Positions 1 through 9,103 of a stretch of 64,000 nt of DNA are shown piece by piece. The stretch lies in IMG/VR virus record IMGVR_UViG_3300031746_002125, positions 1 to 64,000 of that record; one strand, given 5' to 3'. The notes below the pieces were generated by a model, which did not search any database, was not told the DNA's origin, and was given only the letters and a program-made list of their open reading frames with translations. A program made the position numbers and the translations under genes. The stretch is from a virus. Numbering within the stretch: position 1 is the first letter of the stretch; each line of letters begins with the position of its first letter.

Positions 1-110
1 GAATCTTTGCCGGATATAAATAAATCTACACTATCAGAGTTTGTCTCGAATCCTTTGATAAAAAGATCGAAAATATTCGCAACAAAATCTTTGCCAGACA
101 AGAAGAGATC
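1..110. repeat. Perfect ~110 bp direct repeat inside the adhesin gene, copy A
   Basis: The first 110 bases of the window recur without a mismatch at 3,257-3,366, about 3.26 kb away in the same reading frame. The identity covers several LFIxG units and both intervening linkers, so it is a recent duplication or conversion rather than convergent repeats. The copy may extend further left outside the window. Confidence 0.85.
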
Positions 111-3100
111 TGTATTAGCTATCTTTGTTTCATTTCCATGAACGAATAAATTTAATTCCTGCGACCCTATATTTTTACCAAATATTATTAAATCTATATT
201 TTTATTGTTTGCTTCGAAACCTTTTATAAATAGGTCTAGACTTTGGCTTTGTGAATCCTCTCCCGGTATAAATAAATCAATTAATTCGATTTGAGTATCT
301 TTGCCACGAACGAAGAGATTCAAATTATTAGTTTCTGAATCTTGCCCACCAACGAATAAATTTATATTATTATTAAAATTATTATGGCCAATAATTACCA
401 AATTCAAATTTTGAGAATTAGTATCTTTTCCATCTATAAAAAGATTACAATTATTATTAAAAGATTGATGTCCAAATACAAATAAGTCTATGTTGTCAGA
501 ATTCGTATCAAAACCAAGAATAATAAGATCTAGATTTTTATTTTCTGTATCTTTGCCGGAGATATACAAATTACAATTATTGTTTTGATTATCTTTGCCA
601 GAAATAAATAAATTAAGAAATGGATTTTCAGAATCATTGCCCAATATAAATAAACTTATATTATTTGTTTGCTGTTGATATCCATTGATAAATAGATCAA
701 TTAATACTGTTTGAGTATTTTTACCATTAATTATCAAGTCTATATTTTGATTATTTGTGTTAAAGCCTTCTATAAATAAGTCTAAGTTTTGATTTTGTGA
801 ATCCTTACCAAAAATTATTAGGTCAATATTTTGTGATTCAGAATTATGTCCATTAATAAATAGATCAATATCATTCGTAAATATTTCATGTCCAATAATC
901 GCTAGATCTAGATTTTCTGTATTTGAGTCTTTTCCTTGTATAAAAAGATCCAAAGATTCATTTGAGGATTCATATCCTGTAATTATTAAGTCAAGATTAT
1001 CAGTATTTATATCTCGCCCATTAATAAATAAATTTAATTGTTGTGATTCTGTCTCTTTCCCAGCAATAACCAGATCTATATTATCAGAATTTGTCTCAAA
1101 ACCTAAAATAAAGAGATCGAGAGACTGGCTGTTTGCTTGTTCTCCTATTATTATTAAATCTATTTGTTCAGATTGAGTCTCTTTTCCTTGAACAAACAAA
1201 TCGAGACCATTCGTTTGGCCATCAAAACTACTAACGAACAAGTCTATATTTTCATTTTTGGTATCGAAACCATTTATAAATAAATTTAAAATGGTATTAT
1301 CAATATCAATACCAAATGAACGTCTTATATTACTTGGATCAACGGATAAATTTATTTCATTAGAACCATCTAAATCATATCTCTTAAATATAGGAAATGA
1401 ATTTTGACCAAGGGGAAAAAATGTGCCAGTAAGATATAAATAATTTTGATGTTTATCTATAGTAAATGATATATCGGACAAAGATCCTAGCGGCGTACTC
1501 AAATCTATGATCGTTTCTATATTCGATCCATCTAGATTGGCTCTTTGAATTTTTTCACCAAAAGACCAATAAATTTTATTGTTTTCTGGATGTATTTTTA
1601 TTTGATTTATATAACAGTCTATTGAGGATAAAAATATTCCAGATGAAGAACCATCGAGATTACTTATTCCAATGTTTGTTGTGACATAGTCTTCAGTAAA
1701 AAATTGCCAATATAATTTATTGTTAATTTCATCAACCGCTGTAACACATGGGAAATTATCCGGCTGATTAATTATTGTTAATATATTATTGCCATCAAAA
1801 TCAGATCTAAAAATATTCTCAATTTCATCAGAATAGAATAAAAATCCACTACTATTATGTATACTGGGCCTATATCCCGACACTGGAATTATTGTTCTTA
1901 AAAATTTGCCGTCTATATTTGTGCTTTCTATTCCACTGGGATCACTAAAGAATATTTTATCATTAATTTTAGACACATTTAAATAATAAAAAATGTCAAA
2001 TTCGTTTAAAGACAATGAAAGGAATCGTAGATTTTTTCCATTAATTTTTGATTTATAAAGACTTGAATAATTATCTTTTTTATTTAAAAATGACCAATAC
2101 AACAAGGGTTCATTATTAATCTGTCTATGGCCATGAATGAAAAGATCTAATACACTTGTATTTGCCTGTTCACCAATTATGATTAAATCCAAATTATTAT
2201 TTTTAGATTCGTTTCCAATTATTATTAAATCAATGTTTTCGTTTTGCGCATCCTTGCCAAAAATAATAAGATCTAAGTTGTTTGTCTCGCTGTCTTTCCC
2301 GTGAACAAATAAATCTAATTCTTGATTTTTATTATCTTTTCCGTGTATAAATAGATTAATATCATTCGTAAATATTTCATGTCCAATAATCGCTAGATCT
2401 AGATTTTCTGTATTTGAGTCTTTTCCCTTAATAAATAGGTCTATGTTATTAGTTTTTGTATCTTTGCCAGACAAGAAAAGGTTTATGGTTTGGGTATTTG
2501 TTTCATTTCCCTTAATAAATAAATCAATTTGTTCAGTCTTATTATCTTTACCATGGATAAAGAGATCCAAACTATTAGTTTCGGAATCTTTTCCATCAAT
2601 AAATAAATCTACATCATTATTAAAATTATTATGACCAACAATTACTAAATTTAAATCTTGAGATGTTGTATCTTTTCCTCTTATAAAAAGATCTATATTA
2701 TTATTGAAATTATTATGGCCCGTAATTATTAAATCCAAATCCTGAGATACTATATTGTGTCCATGGATAAATAAATTTATGTCATTTGTAAATGTTTCAT
2801 GCCCAACAATATTAAGATCTATATTTTGAGTTTTTTGTTGATGCCCGTCTATAAATAAGTCAATTAAATTATTTTTATTATCTTTTCCAGGAATATATAG
2901 ATTAATATCCTGAACTTTTGTGTCTTGCCCCAAAATAAATAAGTTTAAATTACTGGATTGAGAATCTTTTCCATTAATAAAAAGATTAATATTTTGTGAT
3001 TCAGTCTCATTGCCTATAATAAAAAGATCAACATTATTTGTTGACGAACCCTTTCCATAAATAAATAAACCAAGTGATTCGGTTCGTATATCTTTACCAC

Positions 3101-4892
3101 GAATAGAAAGATCTATATTTTCAGAATTTATTTCAAAACCAAAAACAACAAGATCTAAATTTTTATTTTCTGTGTCTTTACCCGAAATATATAAATTACA
3201 AATATTGTTTTGATTATTTTTGCCATTTATGAATAAATTTATGTCATTATTTTTAGAATCTTTGCCGGATATAAATAAATCTACACTATCAGAGTTTGTC
3301 TCGAATCCTTTGATAAAAAGATCGAAAATATTCGCAACAAAATCTTTGCCAGACAAGAAGAGATCTATGGTTTGATTATTTGTCTCCAATCCCTTGATGA
3401 ATAGATCAATTTGTTCAGTCTGATTATTTTTCCCGGCAATAAAAAGGTCTATGTTATCAAAATTTATGTCAGAACCAAGAATAAATAAATCAAGAGATTG
3501 ATTGTTTGCTTGTTCCCCTCTTATTACTAAATCTATTTTTTCAGATTGGGTTTCTTTCCCGCGAACAAATAAATCGAGATCACTCGTTTGGCTGTCAAAA
3601 CTACTAACGAACAAGTCTATGTCATTGTTTTTTGTGTCGTACCCAACAATTATTAAGTTTAAATTATTATTTTCAGAAATTGGTCCTTTTATAAATAAAC
3701 CAAGAAAATTAGACGATGTATTTATGTTAGATATAAATAAAGTTAAACTATTGCTTTTGGAATCAAATCCATTTATAAAAAGATCTATATTATTATTGAA
3801 ATTATCTTTTCCAAAGACAAATAAATCTAAATTCTGTGATTTTGCATTTTTGCCCAAAATAATCAGGTCGATATCTCTGTTTTCAGAATTCTTTCCTGTT
3901 ATAAATAGATTTACGCTCTCGCTCTTTGTTTCATATCCCTTAATAGATAATAAAAGAATGGGGCTAGATAAGCCCATAGAATTAGTTCCGCCTGTTGTAA
4001 TAGCAACAAAACGGGTGTTTGGCGCAGGAATGCTGGTTTCACCGTCGTAATTACTTCCCCAGGCTACGATGGACCCGTCGCCCAGGAGACCCAGACTGTG
4101 GTACGCGCCCCCGGCGACGGCGATAAAACCACTGTTCGGCGCTGGGATGTCGGTTTGACCGTTCTCATTGTTTCCCCACGCCACGATGGACCCGTCGCCC
4201 AGGAGACCCAGACTGTGCCACAAGCCCGCCGCGACGGCGACGAAGCCCGTGTTGGGCGCGGGGACGTCGGTTTGACCGTAGAGATTCCATCCCCACGCCA
4301 CGATCGAGCCGTCGGTCTTGAGGCCCAGACCGTGCCACTTGCCCGCGGCTACGGCGATGAAACCCGCGTTGGGCGCGGGGACGTCGGTTTGACCGTAGAG
4401 ATTCCATCCCCACGCCACGATGGACCCGTCTGTCTTGATACCTAAACTATGAAAATAACCAGCGGCAATAGCAATAAAGCCGCTATTTGGCGATGGAATA
4501 TTGCATTGGCCATCTGTGTTTCTTCCCCACGCGACTATAGATCCATCGACCTTGAGACCCAGACTATGACTATAGCCTGCGGCGACGGCGACAAAGCCCG
4601 TATTGGGCGAAGGAACATTAAGTTGACCCCAATCGTTGCGACCCCATCCAACAACAGACCCATTATCTTTCAATCCTAGGCTATGGAAATATCCTTGGGC
4701 AATTGCGGCAAAATCAGAATTGGGAATAGGAACATTGGTTTGTCCGTAAGTATTATTTCCCCATGCTATAATTTTACTATTAATATTCGCGTGGCCGTGT
4801 ATGAAAAGATCTAAATTATTATTTATTGAAAGACTTGGTGTACCGACAGGATATCCTATAAAATCTAGGATACCTTTGAATCCTATAGCCAC
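1..4892 (-). CDS. Giant repeat adhesin / tail fibre (partial, C-terminus off the window)
   Basis: The frame is open from a GTG at 4892 (GGAG seven bases upstream) to the window edge, about 1,630 residues. Order: a short head containing LDFIGYPVG; about seven RCC1-like repeats of ~39 residues (VAWGxNxxGQT...HSLGL), residues ~35-300; dozens of ~20-residue repeats ending LDLFIxG; a non-repeat segment (1,296-2,118) with YWTD-propeller signatures such as NKIYWSFGEKI and RANLDGSN; then more LFIxG repeats to the edge. RCC1 and YWTD units form beta-propellers in known proteins, and a long surface fibre or receptor-binding protein fits the position after the fibre cluster. Function is inferred. The RCC1 section is much more GC-rich (~4,060-4,440) than its flanks. 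Confidence 0.85.
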   Translation of the reverse strand, partial: MAIGFKGILDFIGYPVGTPSLSINNNLDLFIHGHANINSKIIAWGNNTYGQTNVPIPNSDFAAIAQGYFHSLGLKDNGSVVGWGRNDWGQLNVPSPNTGFVAVAAGYSHSLGLKVDGSIVAWGRNTDGQCNIPSPNSGFIAIAAGYFHSLGIKTDGSIVAWGWNLYGQTDVPAPNAGFIAVAAGKWHGLGLKTDGSIVAWGWNLYGQTDVPAPNTGFVAVAAGLWHSLGLLGDGSIVAWGNNENGQTDIPAPNSGFIAVAGGAYHSLGLLGDGSIVAWGSNYDGETSIPAPNTRFVAITTGGTNSMGLSSPILLLSIKGYETKSESVNLFITGKNSENRDIDLIILGKNAKSQNLDLFVFGKDNFNNNIDLFINGFDSKSNSLTLFISNINTSSNFLGLFIKGPISENNNLNLIIVGYDTKNNDIDLFVSSFDSQTSDLDLFVRGKETQSEKIDLVIRGEQANNQSLDLFILGSDINFDNIDLFIAGKNNQTEQIDLFIKGLETNNQTIDLFLSGKDFVANIFDLFIKGFETNSDSVDLFISGKDSKNNDINLFINGKNNQNNICNLYISGKDTENKNLDLVVFGFEINSENIDLSIRGKDIRTESLGLFIYGKGSSTNNVDLFIIGNETESQNINLFINGKDSQSSNLNLFILGQDTKVQDINLYIPGKDNKNNLIDLFIDGHQQKTQNIDLNIVGHETFTNDINLFIHGHNIVSQDLDLIITGHNNFNNNIDLFIRGKDTTSQDLNLVIVGHNNFNNDVDLFIDGKDSETNSLDLFIHGKDNKTEQIDLFIKGNETNTQTINLFLSGKDTKTNNIDLFIKGKDSNTENLDLAIIGHEIFTNDINLFIHGKDNKNQELDLFVHGKDSETNNLDLIIFGKDAQNENIDLIIIGNESKNNNLDLIIIGEQANTSVLDLFIHGHRQINNEPLLYWSFLNKKDNYSSLYKSKINGKNLRFLSLSLNEFDIFYYLNVSKINDKIFFSDPSGIESTNIDGKFLRTIIPVSGYRPSIHNSSGFLFYSDEIENIFRSDFDGNNILTIINQPDNFPCVTAVDEINNKLYWQFFTEDYVTTNIGISNLDGSSSGIFLSSIDCYINQIKIHPENNKIYWSFGEKIQRANLDGSNIETIIDLSTPLGSLSDISFTIDKHQNYLYLTGTFFPLGQNSFPIFKRYDLDGSNEINLSVDPSNIRRSFGIDIDNTILNLFINGFDTKNENIDLFVSSFDGQTNGLDLFVQGKETQSEQIDLIIIGEQANSQSLDLFILGFETNSDNIDLVIAGKETESQQLNLFINGRDINTDNLDLIITGYESSNESLDLFIQGKDSNTENLDLAIIGHEIFTNDIDLFINGHNSESQNIDLIIFGKDSQNQNLDLFIEGFNTNNQNIDLIINGKNTQTVLIDLFINGYQQQTNNISLFILGNDSENPFLNLFISGKDNQNNNCNLYISGKDTENKNLDLIILGFDTNSDNIDLFVFGHQSFNNNCNLFIDGKDTNSQNLNLVIIGHNNFNNNINLFVGGQDSETNNLNLFVRGKDTQIELIDLFIPGEDSQSQSLDLFIKGFEANNKNIDLIIFGKNIGSQELNLFVHGNETKIANTDLFLSGKDFVANIFDLFIKGFETNSDSVDLFISGKD
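3257..3366. repeat. Perfect ~110 bp direct repeat inside the adhesin gene, copy B
   Basis: Second copy of the segment at 1-110. A further perfect repeat of about 65 bp links ~870-935 and ~2,362-2,429. Such blocks could let the array expand, contract or convert by homologous recombination. Confidence 0.85.
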
Positions 4893-4894
4893 TT

Positions 4895-5026
4895 TTATTC
4901 TCCGTCAGTGGCTATAATTATATCAATAATTGGATGATCTTCTCCGACAGGATATCCAATGAAATCTAATAATCCTATTAAACCTCCGCTTTTAGTAATT
5001 CCTGTAAGATATCCAATAAAATCCAT
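4895..5026 (-). CDS. Small 43-residue protein preceding the adhesin
   Basis: ATG at 5026, two bases after the stop of the upstream gene; its own stop lies three bases before the adhesin GTG, so the three genes are tightly linked. The peptide contains LDFIGYPVGEDHP, almost the same as the LDFIGYPVGTPS stretch at the adhesin N-terminus. It may be a paralogous attachment peptide or a remnant of an N-terminal duplication. No known domain recognised. Confidence 0.6.
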   Translation of the reverse strand: MDFIGYLTGITKSGGLIGLLDFIGYPVGEDHPIIDIIIATDGE

Positions 5027-5027
5027 A

Positions 5028-5804
5028 TTAATTTGTATCCAATCCAGTAATAGCATCCGCATTAGATGTAGAAGTTATATTTTGAGTATATGCTGTGGTT
5101 GAATCATCTTCTTTAGTAACTGTTAAAACTGTTCCAGAAATAGACCATTTATTCATGAGTTTTCTAATAGCATTTAAAAGTGATCGAGCAGATTCTCCGC
5201 TTACGGCACCCATATCCCTTTTAAGTATAGCATCAGCAATCTCGGTTACAGCATCCGCAGCAAGTTCACTTGCTCCAATTGCATCGGCAGCAATAATATC
5301 AGATGTAATTACATTATTTGCCATTGCTCCAACATGCGCAGGCACTCGTCCACCAATTAAAGTATTAGGCACTCCACCAAAATATAATAGAAGATTAACA
5401 TCAGGAAGTCCAGCATAAACAGGAGCATATAAATTTGTACCCAGCCATTGAACAGCATTTACATCAAGTACATCTCCTCCTCCAATAAATGAATCATAAA
5501 TATTGGCCGAAACTATTTGAAATTCATGCCATACAGGAAGAGCGCCCAGTTCTTGTACTGAAACAAGAAGAATACCAAGAGTATTTGTGTCTGTTGCATC
5601 AAGTGTAAGTTCATACCAACCATTTTCTTCGTGAGAAAGTGTTTGCGCAGCATTCTTCTGTGCCCAGTTTCCAGAATTTTTCTTCAAACGGATATCTGGT
5701 TGAGTAAGAGTAAGAGCAGTTTCCGCTGTAAATCCATCACTACTATCTAAAAATGGACCAATCCCTACATCTACTGATGTTGATTGTTTTAACCATAAAG
5801 CCAT
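5028..5804 (-). CDS. Putative tail-fibre-associated structural protein
   Basis: 258 residues. The N-terminal half has the pattern LKQSTSVDVGIGPF...TAETALTLTQPDIRLKKN and ALPVWHEF, which I recognise as a domain common in phage and prophage tail-side structural proteins of unknown exact role. The C-terminal half is Ala/Ile/Asp-rich with a helical look (SDIIAADAIGASELAADAV), typical of fibre trimerisation segments. It follows the 5,805 gene without a gap and precedes the adhesin. Structural role is inferred from family resemblance and position. Confidence 0.75.
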   Translation of the reverse strand: MALWLKQSTSVDVGIGPFLDSSDGFTAETALTLTQPDIRLKKNSGNWAQKNAAQTLSHEENGWYELTLDATDTNTLGILLVSVQELGALPVWHEFQIVSANIYDSFIGGGDVLDVNAVQWLGTNLYAPVYAGLPDVNLLLYFGGVPNTLIGGRVPAHVGAMANNVITSDIIAADAIGASELAADAVTEIADAILKRDMGAVSGESARSLLNAIRKLMNKWSISGTVLTVTKEDDSTTAYTQNITSTSNADAITGLDTN

Positions 5805-6047
5805 TTAAATTCTCCTTTGACGAAATTGATGCATCGAACGAGGGGCTTGGCTTTGACCCCCAAGAACTCGACTAGAATTATCCGTAATAGTAACTGTGTC
5901 AGAAAGAAATAGTGTAAGTATAAAACCAATATCAAGATCTATTTCTACCCACGGGTTACGATCATAAGTATATGTATCACCCGCGCGAAAATCTTCGGCG
6001 TCGGCGTCCCCCAATCTAATACTAGAATTGTGTCCGTCCCCAGCCAT
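5805..6047 (-). CDS. Hypothetical protein, fibre cluster (80 aa)
   Basis: Starts MAGDGHNSSIRLGD and has a central hydrophobic beta stretch (EIDLDIGFILTLFLSDTVTI). The stop is immediately next to the start of the 5,028 gene, so it is probably co-translated. Not recognised; a small virion accessory protein by context. Confidence 0.65.
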   Translation of the reverse strand: MAGDGHNSSIRLGDADAEDFRAGDTYTYDRNPWVEIDLDIGFILTLFLSDTVTITDNSSRVLGGQSQAPRSMHQFRQRRI

Positions 6048-6061
6048 TAGATAACTCCCTC

Positions 6062-6589
6062 TTAACCAACAGGGTCGCCCCCCATACCTATCTCAATAAC
6101 CAAACGATCACCAGCTTGGGTTGTATAAGAACCAGCACTACAAAAAACACCATCGGCATCATTAATAGCTCTACTCTGAAAAAGAGTATCGCTCGCTTCA
6201 AGATAATCTCTTGTTACATTTAAAAGTGTTCTTCTAACGGTCGTTCCATTGCTTGCGATTATTCTAATCCCAAGTGTAAAAAACATATTATTACTAGGGT
6301 TAGTTTGTATAACCCTACAAACCGCATTTATTTTTACTAAAGGTGTATCTACTTCTCCAAAATCCCACGTTATACCAGCAACAAGCGGGGGAGATATATA
6401 TTGACGAAATAATATATCTTTATTAGTAAGATTTGAATCAGAGAAAGAAACTGTAGTCATTGCTAATCCACGTTTTGAAGTTCCACACAAACATCTTGCT
6501 AAAATAGATATGTCTTCCCACCCCGAATCTGGGGCAGGAGAAATAGGAACCGTTTCAGCGGCGGCACTTAAATATAAACGAGTGGCCAT
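6062..6589 (-). CDS. Hypothetical virion protein (175 aa)
   Basis: Beta-rich sequence starting MATRLYLSAAAETVPISPAPDSGWED, a form seen in phage-particle surface proteins of unknown function. It sits between the 141-residue protein at 6,593 (3 bp gap) and the 80-residue gene, in the late operon. No catalytic motif is visible. Confidence 0.7.
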   Translation of the reverse strand: MATRLYLSAAAETVPISPAPDSGWEDISILARCLCGTSKRGLAMTTVSFSDSNLTNKDILFRQYISPPLVAGITWDFGEVDTPLVKINAVCRVIQTNPSNNMFFTLGIRIIASNGTTVRRTLLNVTRDYLEASDTLFQSRAINDADGVFCSAGSYTTQAGDRLVIEIGMGGDPVG

Positions 6590-6592
6590 TTA

Positions 6593-7018
6593 TTAACTCA
6601 CAGTAAGAGTCCAGGTAATTTGAAGAGTATCCGCAGCACCTTTAACAAGAGCAGAAAAAGATGCAGACATCCACATATTACCGTTAGACGAAGCGTCAAA
6701 TATACCAGCTTCAGTTAATGTTCCAGTCCCATCTCCCGCAGCCCAATCTCCAATCATTGTTACAATTGCACCAGATCGAGTTTTACTTGTAAGAGCATTA
6801 CGATCAATTTCCGCTCCCAAAAGAGTGGCCCCTGGCGAACCTGTTCCAATTGCCATCCATCCTGGTTTTGGTAGAGTCGGGGTAGTTAAAATTTGATCCG
6901 CAATTCCATTTTTGCCTGCTGTTGTAACAGTATTGTGAACACTTTCATGTTTTATCCTACCATCGGGACTACGAAGTATAATGTGTACATTAGCTTTTAA
7001 TTTTATTTCTTCTATCAT
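6593..7018 (-). CDS. Phage structural protein (fibre/neck-associated, 141 aa)
   Basis: Contains TTAGKNGIADQIL, PGWMAIGTG and TLTEAGIFD, motifs I recognise from a widespread family of small phage structural proteins often found among tail-fibre genes; their exact role is not established. The HNH gene at 7,034-7,966 has inserted just upstream of it, and its own ATG follows a short AT-rich spacer. Confidence 0.75.
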   Translation of the reverse strand: MIEEIKLKANVHIILRSPDGRIKHESVHNTVTTAGKNGIADQILTTPTLPKPGWMAIGTGSPGATLLGAEIDRNALTSKTRSGAIVTMIGDWAAGDGTGTLTEAGIFDASSNGNMWMSASFSALVKGAADTLQITWTLTVS

Positions 7019-7033
7019 ATAATCTCCATATAC

Positions 7034-7966
7034 TTATACACATTTATTCTCCATCCAAATTTTATAATCTGTGTCACTTTTTGATGAGTTGCATGATTTG
7101 CACATTAAATTCAAATTTTGTAAACAAAATAAATCTATAATTTCTCGTTCTGTCTTCGCTCTTTCTAGTGGAATAACATGATCTATTGATACGGTGCAAT
7201 TTTTATAATCGGTTTGACACATAGGACATTTATTTTCTTGCAGTTTTCTGGTATTTTCAAGATAATTATACAATTCTATTGGAGTATAATCTAAGTTTCT
7301 AAAACAGCCTTTTATTTTTATATTATTGTTTTTTGATATTTTATTGAAGGCGATCCAAATACGACTTCTCAAATTATCTGCAAATTTTTTAATAGGATTT
7401 TTACGATACTCTCTAATCCTTTTATTTTTATCTTTTCTTTGTTCTTCCTTCAGAGAATGTCTAATTGTTGAATCATTGCATTTTAAACAATGATGCATTT
7501 TGTCTTTATAATAATGTATTGTTTCTCCATGAATTTGGCACAAACTTAAAACCTTGCTGTTCGATATTTTTTTAATTATATTTTTTTGAGGCACTCCTTG
7601 AGAAGCTATTGCGGTTTTTAAACCCAGTTTCGATGCCGTTGAACTTATAGCCCTTTTCGTCCTATTAAGATTCTTCATACAAAATCTTGTGCCATGAAAC
7701 GGATAATTAATTTTTAAAAATTCCATTTCGTCTTTTGTCCAGCAATTTTTATTTAATCCCGCATTTGCTTTATTTCTTTGTATTGTTTTTTCATTTTTAA
7801 AACATCCGCAACTTTTGGAATGACCATTCTTTAAATGACCACTTGTTACTATTGTTTTATTGCCACAATCACACAAACAAAGCCATTTAGGAACCCCCCT
7901 TTTTGTTCTGCCAACATATTCAATTGGTGTTAATCTATTAAATTTTTGTCCAACTAAATTCTCCAT
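7034..7966 (-). CDS. HNH homing endonuclease with zinc-ribbon N-terminus
   Basis: 310 residues. Order: zinc-ribbon module (residues ~4-56: VGQKFNRLTP...WLCLCDCGN...SCGC); a SANT/Myb-like segment starting WTKDEMEFLKINY; a Cys/His knuckle (CQIHGETIHYY..HHCLKC); then a C-terminal HNH core (NKCPMCQTDY...SIDHVIPL...NLNLMCKSCNSSK). Two closely related copies lie at 19,612 and 22,971. Its ATG overlaps the upstream stop (TAGATG), so it uses translational coupling and leaves both neighbours intact. Confidence 0.92.
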   Translation of the reverse strand: MENLVGQKFNRLTPIEYVGRTKRGVPKWLCLCDCGNKTIVTSGHLKNGHSKSCGCFKNEKTIQRNKANAGLNKNCWTKDEMEFLKINYPFHGTRFCMKNLNRTKRAISSTASKLGLKTAIASQGVPQKNIIKKISNSKVLSLCQIHGETIHYYKDKMHHCLKCNDSTIRHSLKEEQRKDKNKRIREYRKNPIKKFADNLRSRIWIAFNKISKNNNIKIKGCFRNLDYTPIELYNYLENTRKLQENKCPMCQTDYKNCTVSIDHVIPLERAKTEREIIDLFCLQNLNLMCKSCNSSKSDTDYKIWMENKCV

Positions 7967-8557
7967 CTAGAGCGTCTCCCAAAAACTTATCGAGTAACGA
8001 TCTTCCCGAAGCCCCACAGGAATCGGTCCCTGAATCAATCTCACTCGAAGTTTCAAAATTTCCTCTATGTCGTGGTTAACTATGGCGTATTTACATCGCA
8101 CAAGATCTGGCACGTCTGTTAGGAAAGTTTTCAAACGAACTACTCCCTCGGTTTTTTGAACAGAAATTCCAAAATTTTTCATTTCTACAGGAGCCCATTT
8201 AATTAACGCTTTAATACATTTAGCATTTTCTCTTTCAAGGAAGCCAACAGATTTACAATATGGACACTTTTGTCCGCGAGAGAAGGAAACAGGTCCACCA
8301 ATCTTATAAATTCCTGTTGATCTATTTCCTACAACGTCAAAAGTACAATTTGTACATGGTTCTATAATAGGATCAAATATCAAATAGACATTCTTTCCTA
8401 GTTGATTAATTAAAGCATCTATGCGAGACTGATAAATTTGTATAAGGTCATCGCTTATTTGTATCGAGGCATTGGGATCAAGAGCGGGACAAGAAATTTC
8501 TGGGGCTGGTTGTGATCCACGTATGTTTAAATTTAAATTATTTGTTAGTATTGCCAT
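7967..8557 (-). CDS. Zinc-ribbon virion/neck protein (196 aa)
   Basis: Two CxxC pairs (CTNC and CPYC, residues ~68-98) flank a GGPVSFSRGQ stretch, a pattern seen in phage head-tail connector region proteins. The N-terminus NNLNLNIRG resembles the LFIxG repeats of the fibre proteins nearby. It lies directly after the 8,567 gene. A structural role is likely; the specific one is inferred. Confidence 0.7.
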   Translation of the reverse strand: MAILTNNLNLNIRGSQPAPEISCPALDPNASIQISDDLIQIYQSRIDALINQLGKNVYLIFDPIIEPCTNCTFDVVGNRSTGIYKIGGPVSFSRGQKCPYCKSVGFLERENAKCIKALIKWAPVEMKNFGISVQKTEGVVRLKTFLTDVPDLVRCKYAIVNHDIEEILKLRVRLIQGPIPVGLREDRYSISFWETL

Positions 8558-8566
8558 TAAACACGT

Positions 8567-9103
8567 TTAATATCTTCTATTTACTCTCTCAATTGGTAAT
8601 GCAAGTTGATCGTAGAACCACGCGACAGTAGAAATAGCACTATCACTAGGACCACGATATGCGCCCAAAACAGCTTTGCCAACTAATGCACTTGAGGCGG
8701 CGGTTAATTTATTAATTAATAATTCGTAGGATTTACATGGGCCTAATTTGAGGATGTCGGCGTAGCCTGCGAAACTCACAGACGTTGTAATTTGGGTATC
8801 TCCGTCGCGTATACTTACTCCTTGAGACAAAGCTATTCTAAAATCAGATTGATTTAAAAGACAACTTGCTTTTAGTGGCAACAATGCCTGAACTTGAATA
8901 TCCCCCAATATTATCGGATCTGGGACAATGGTAACGCCAGTAATATCAAACACATAATTATTACTTAAATCTATTTCATTAGAAACAAGAACTCCTGCCG
9001 TAATTAAAATTTTCTTGAGATAGATGTCAGTGTTCTTTTGTGGCAAATTTAAATCGCCGATCAATACTCTCAATATAGTTACCAAGTCTACGTCCCAACT
9101 CAT
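8567..9103 (-). CDS. Hypothetical neck/head-completion protein (178 aa)
   Basis: Start set at the ATG at 9103 (MSWDVDLVTILRVLIGDL), which overlaps the TGA of the homing gene above (ATGA). Mixed helix/strand protein with Ala-rich helices (INKLTAASSALVGKAVLGAY). Its size and place beside the 7,967 zinc-ribbon protein fit a head-completion or adaptor protein, but no diagnostic motif is seen. Confidence 0.65.
   Translation of the reverse strand: MSWDVDLVTILRVLIGDLNLPQKNTDIYLKKILITAGVLVSNEIDLSNNYVFDITGVTIVPDPIILGDIQVQALLPLKASCLLNQSDFRIALSQGVSIRDGDTQITTSVSFAGYADILKLGPCKSYELLINKLTAASSALVGKAVLGAYRGPSDSAISTVAWFYDQLALPIERVNRRY

Noticed and set aside
1-4000. Regular ~60-base repeats resembling a CRISPR or satellite array
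   Set aside because: The period is that of a protein repeat (LFIxG), the minus frame is open throughout, and there are no identical repeats with unique spacers.
4098-4679. Plus-strand and other-frame ORFs over the RCC1 region
   Set aside because: They are shadows created by GC-rich repeats of the minus-strand adhesin.
1-4892. Diversity-generating retroelement acting on the fibre gene
   Set aside because: No reverse transcriptase and no template/variable pair with adenine-specific changes are visible in the window.
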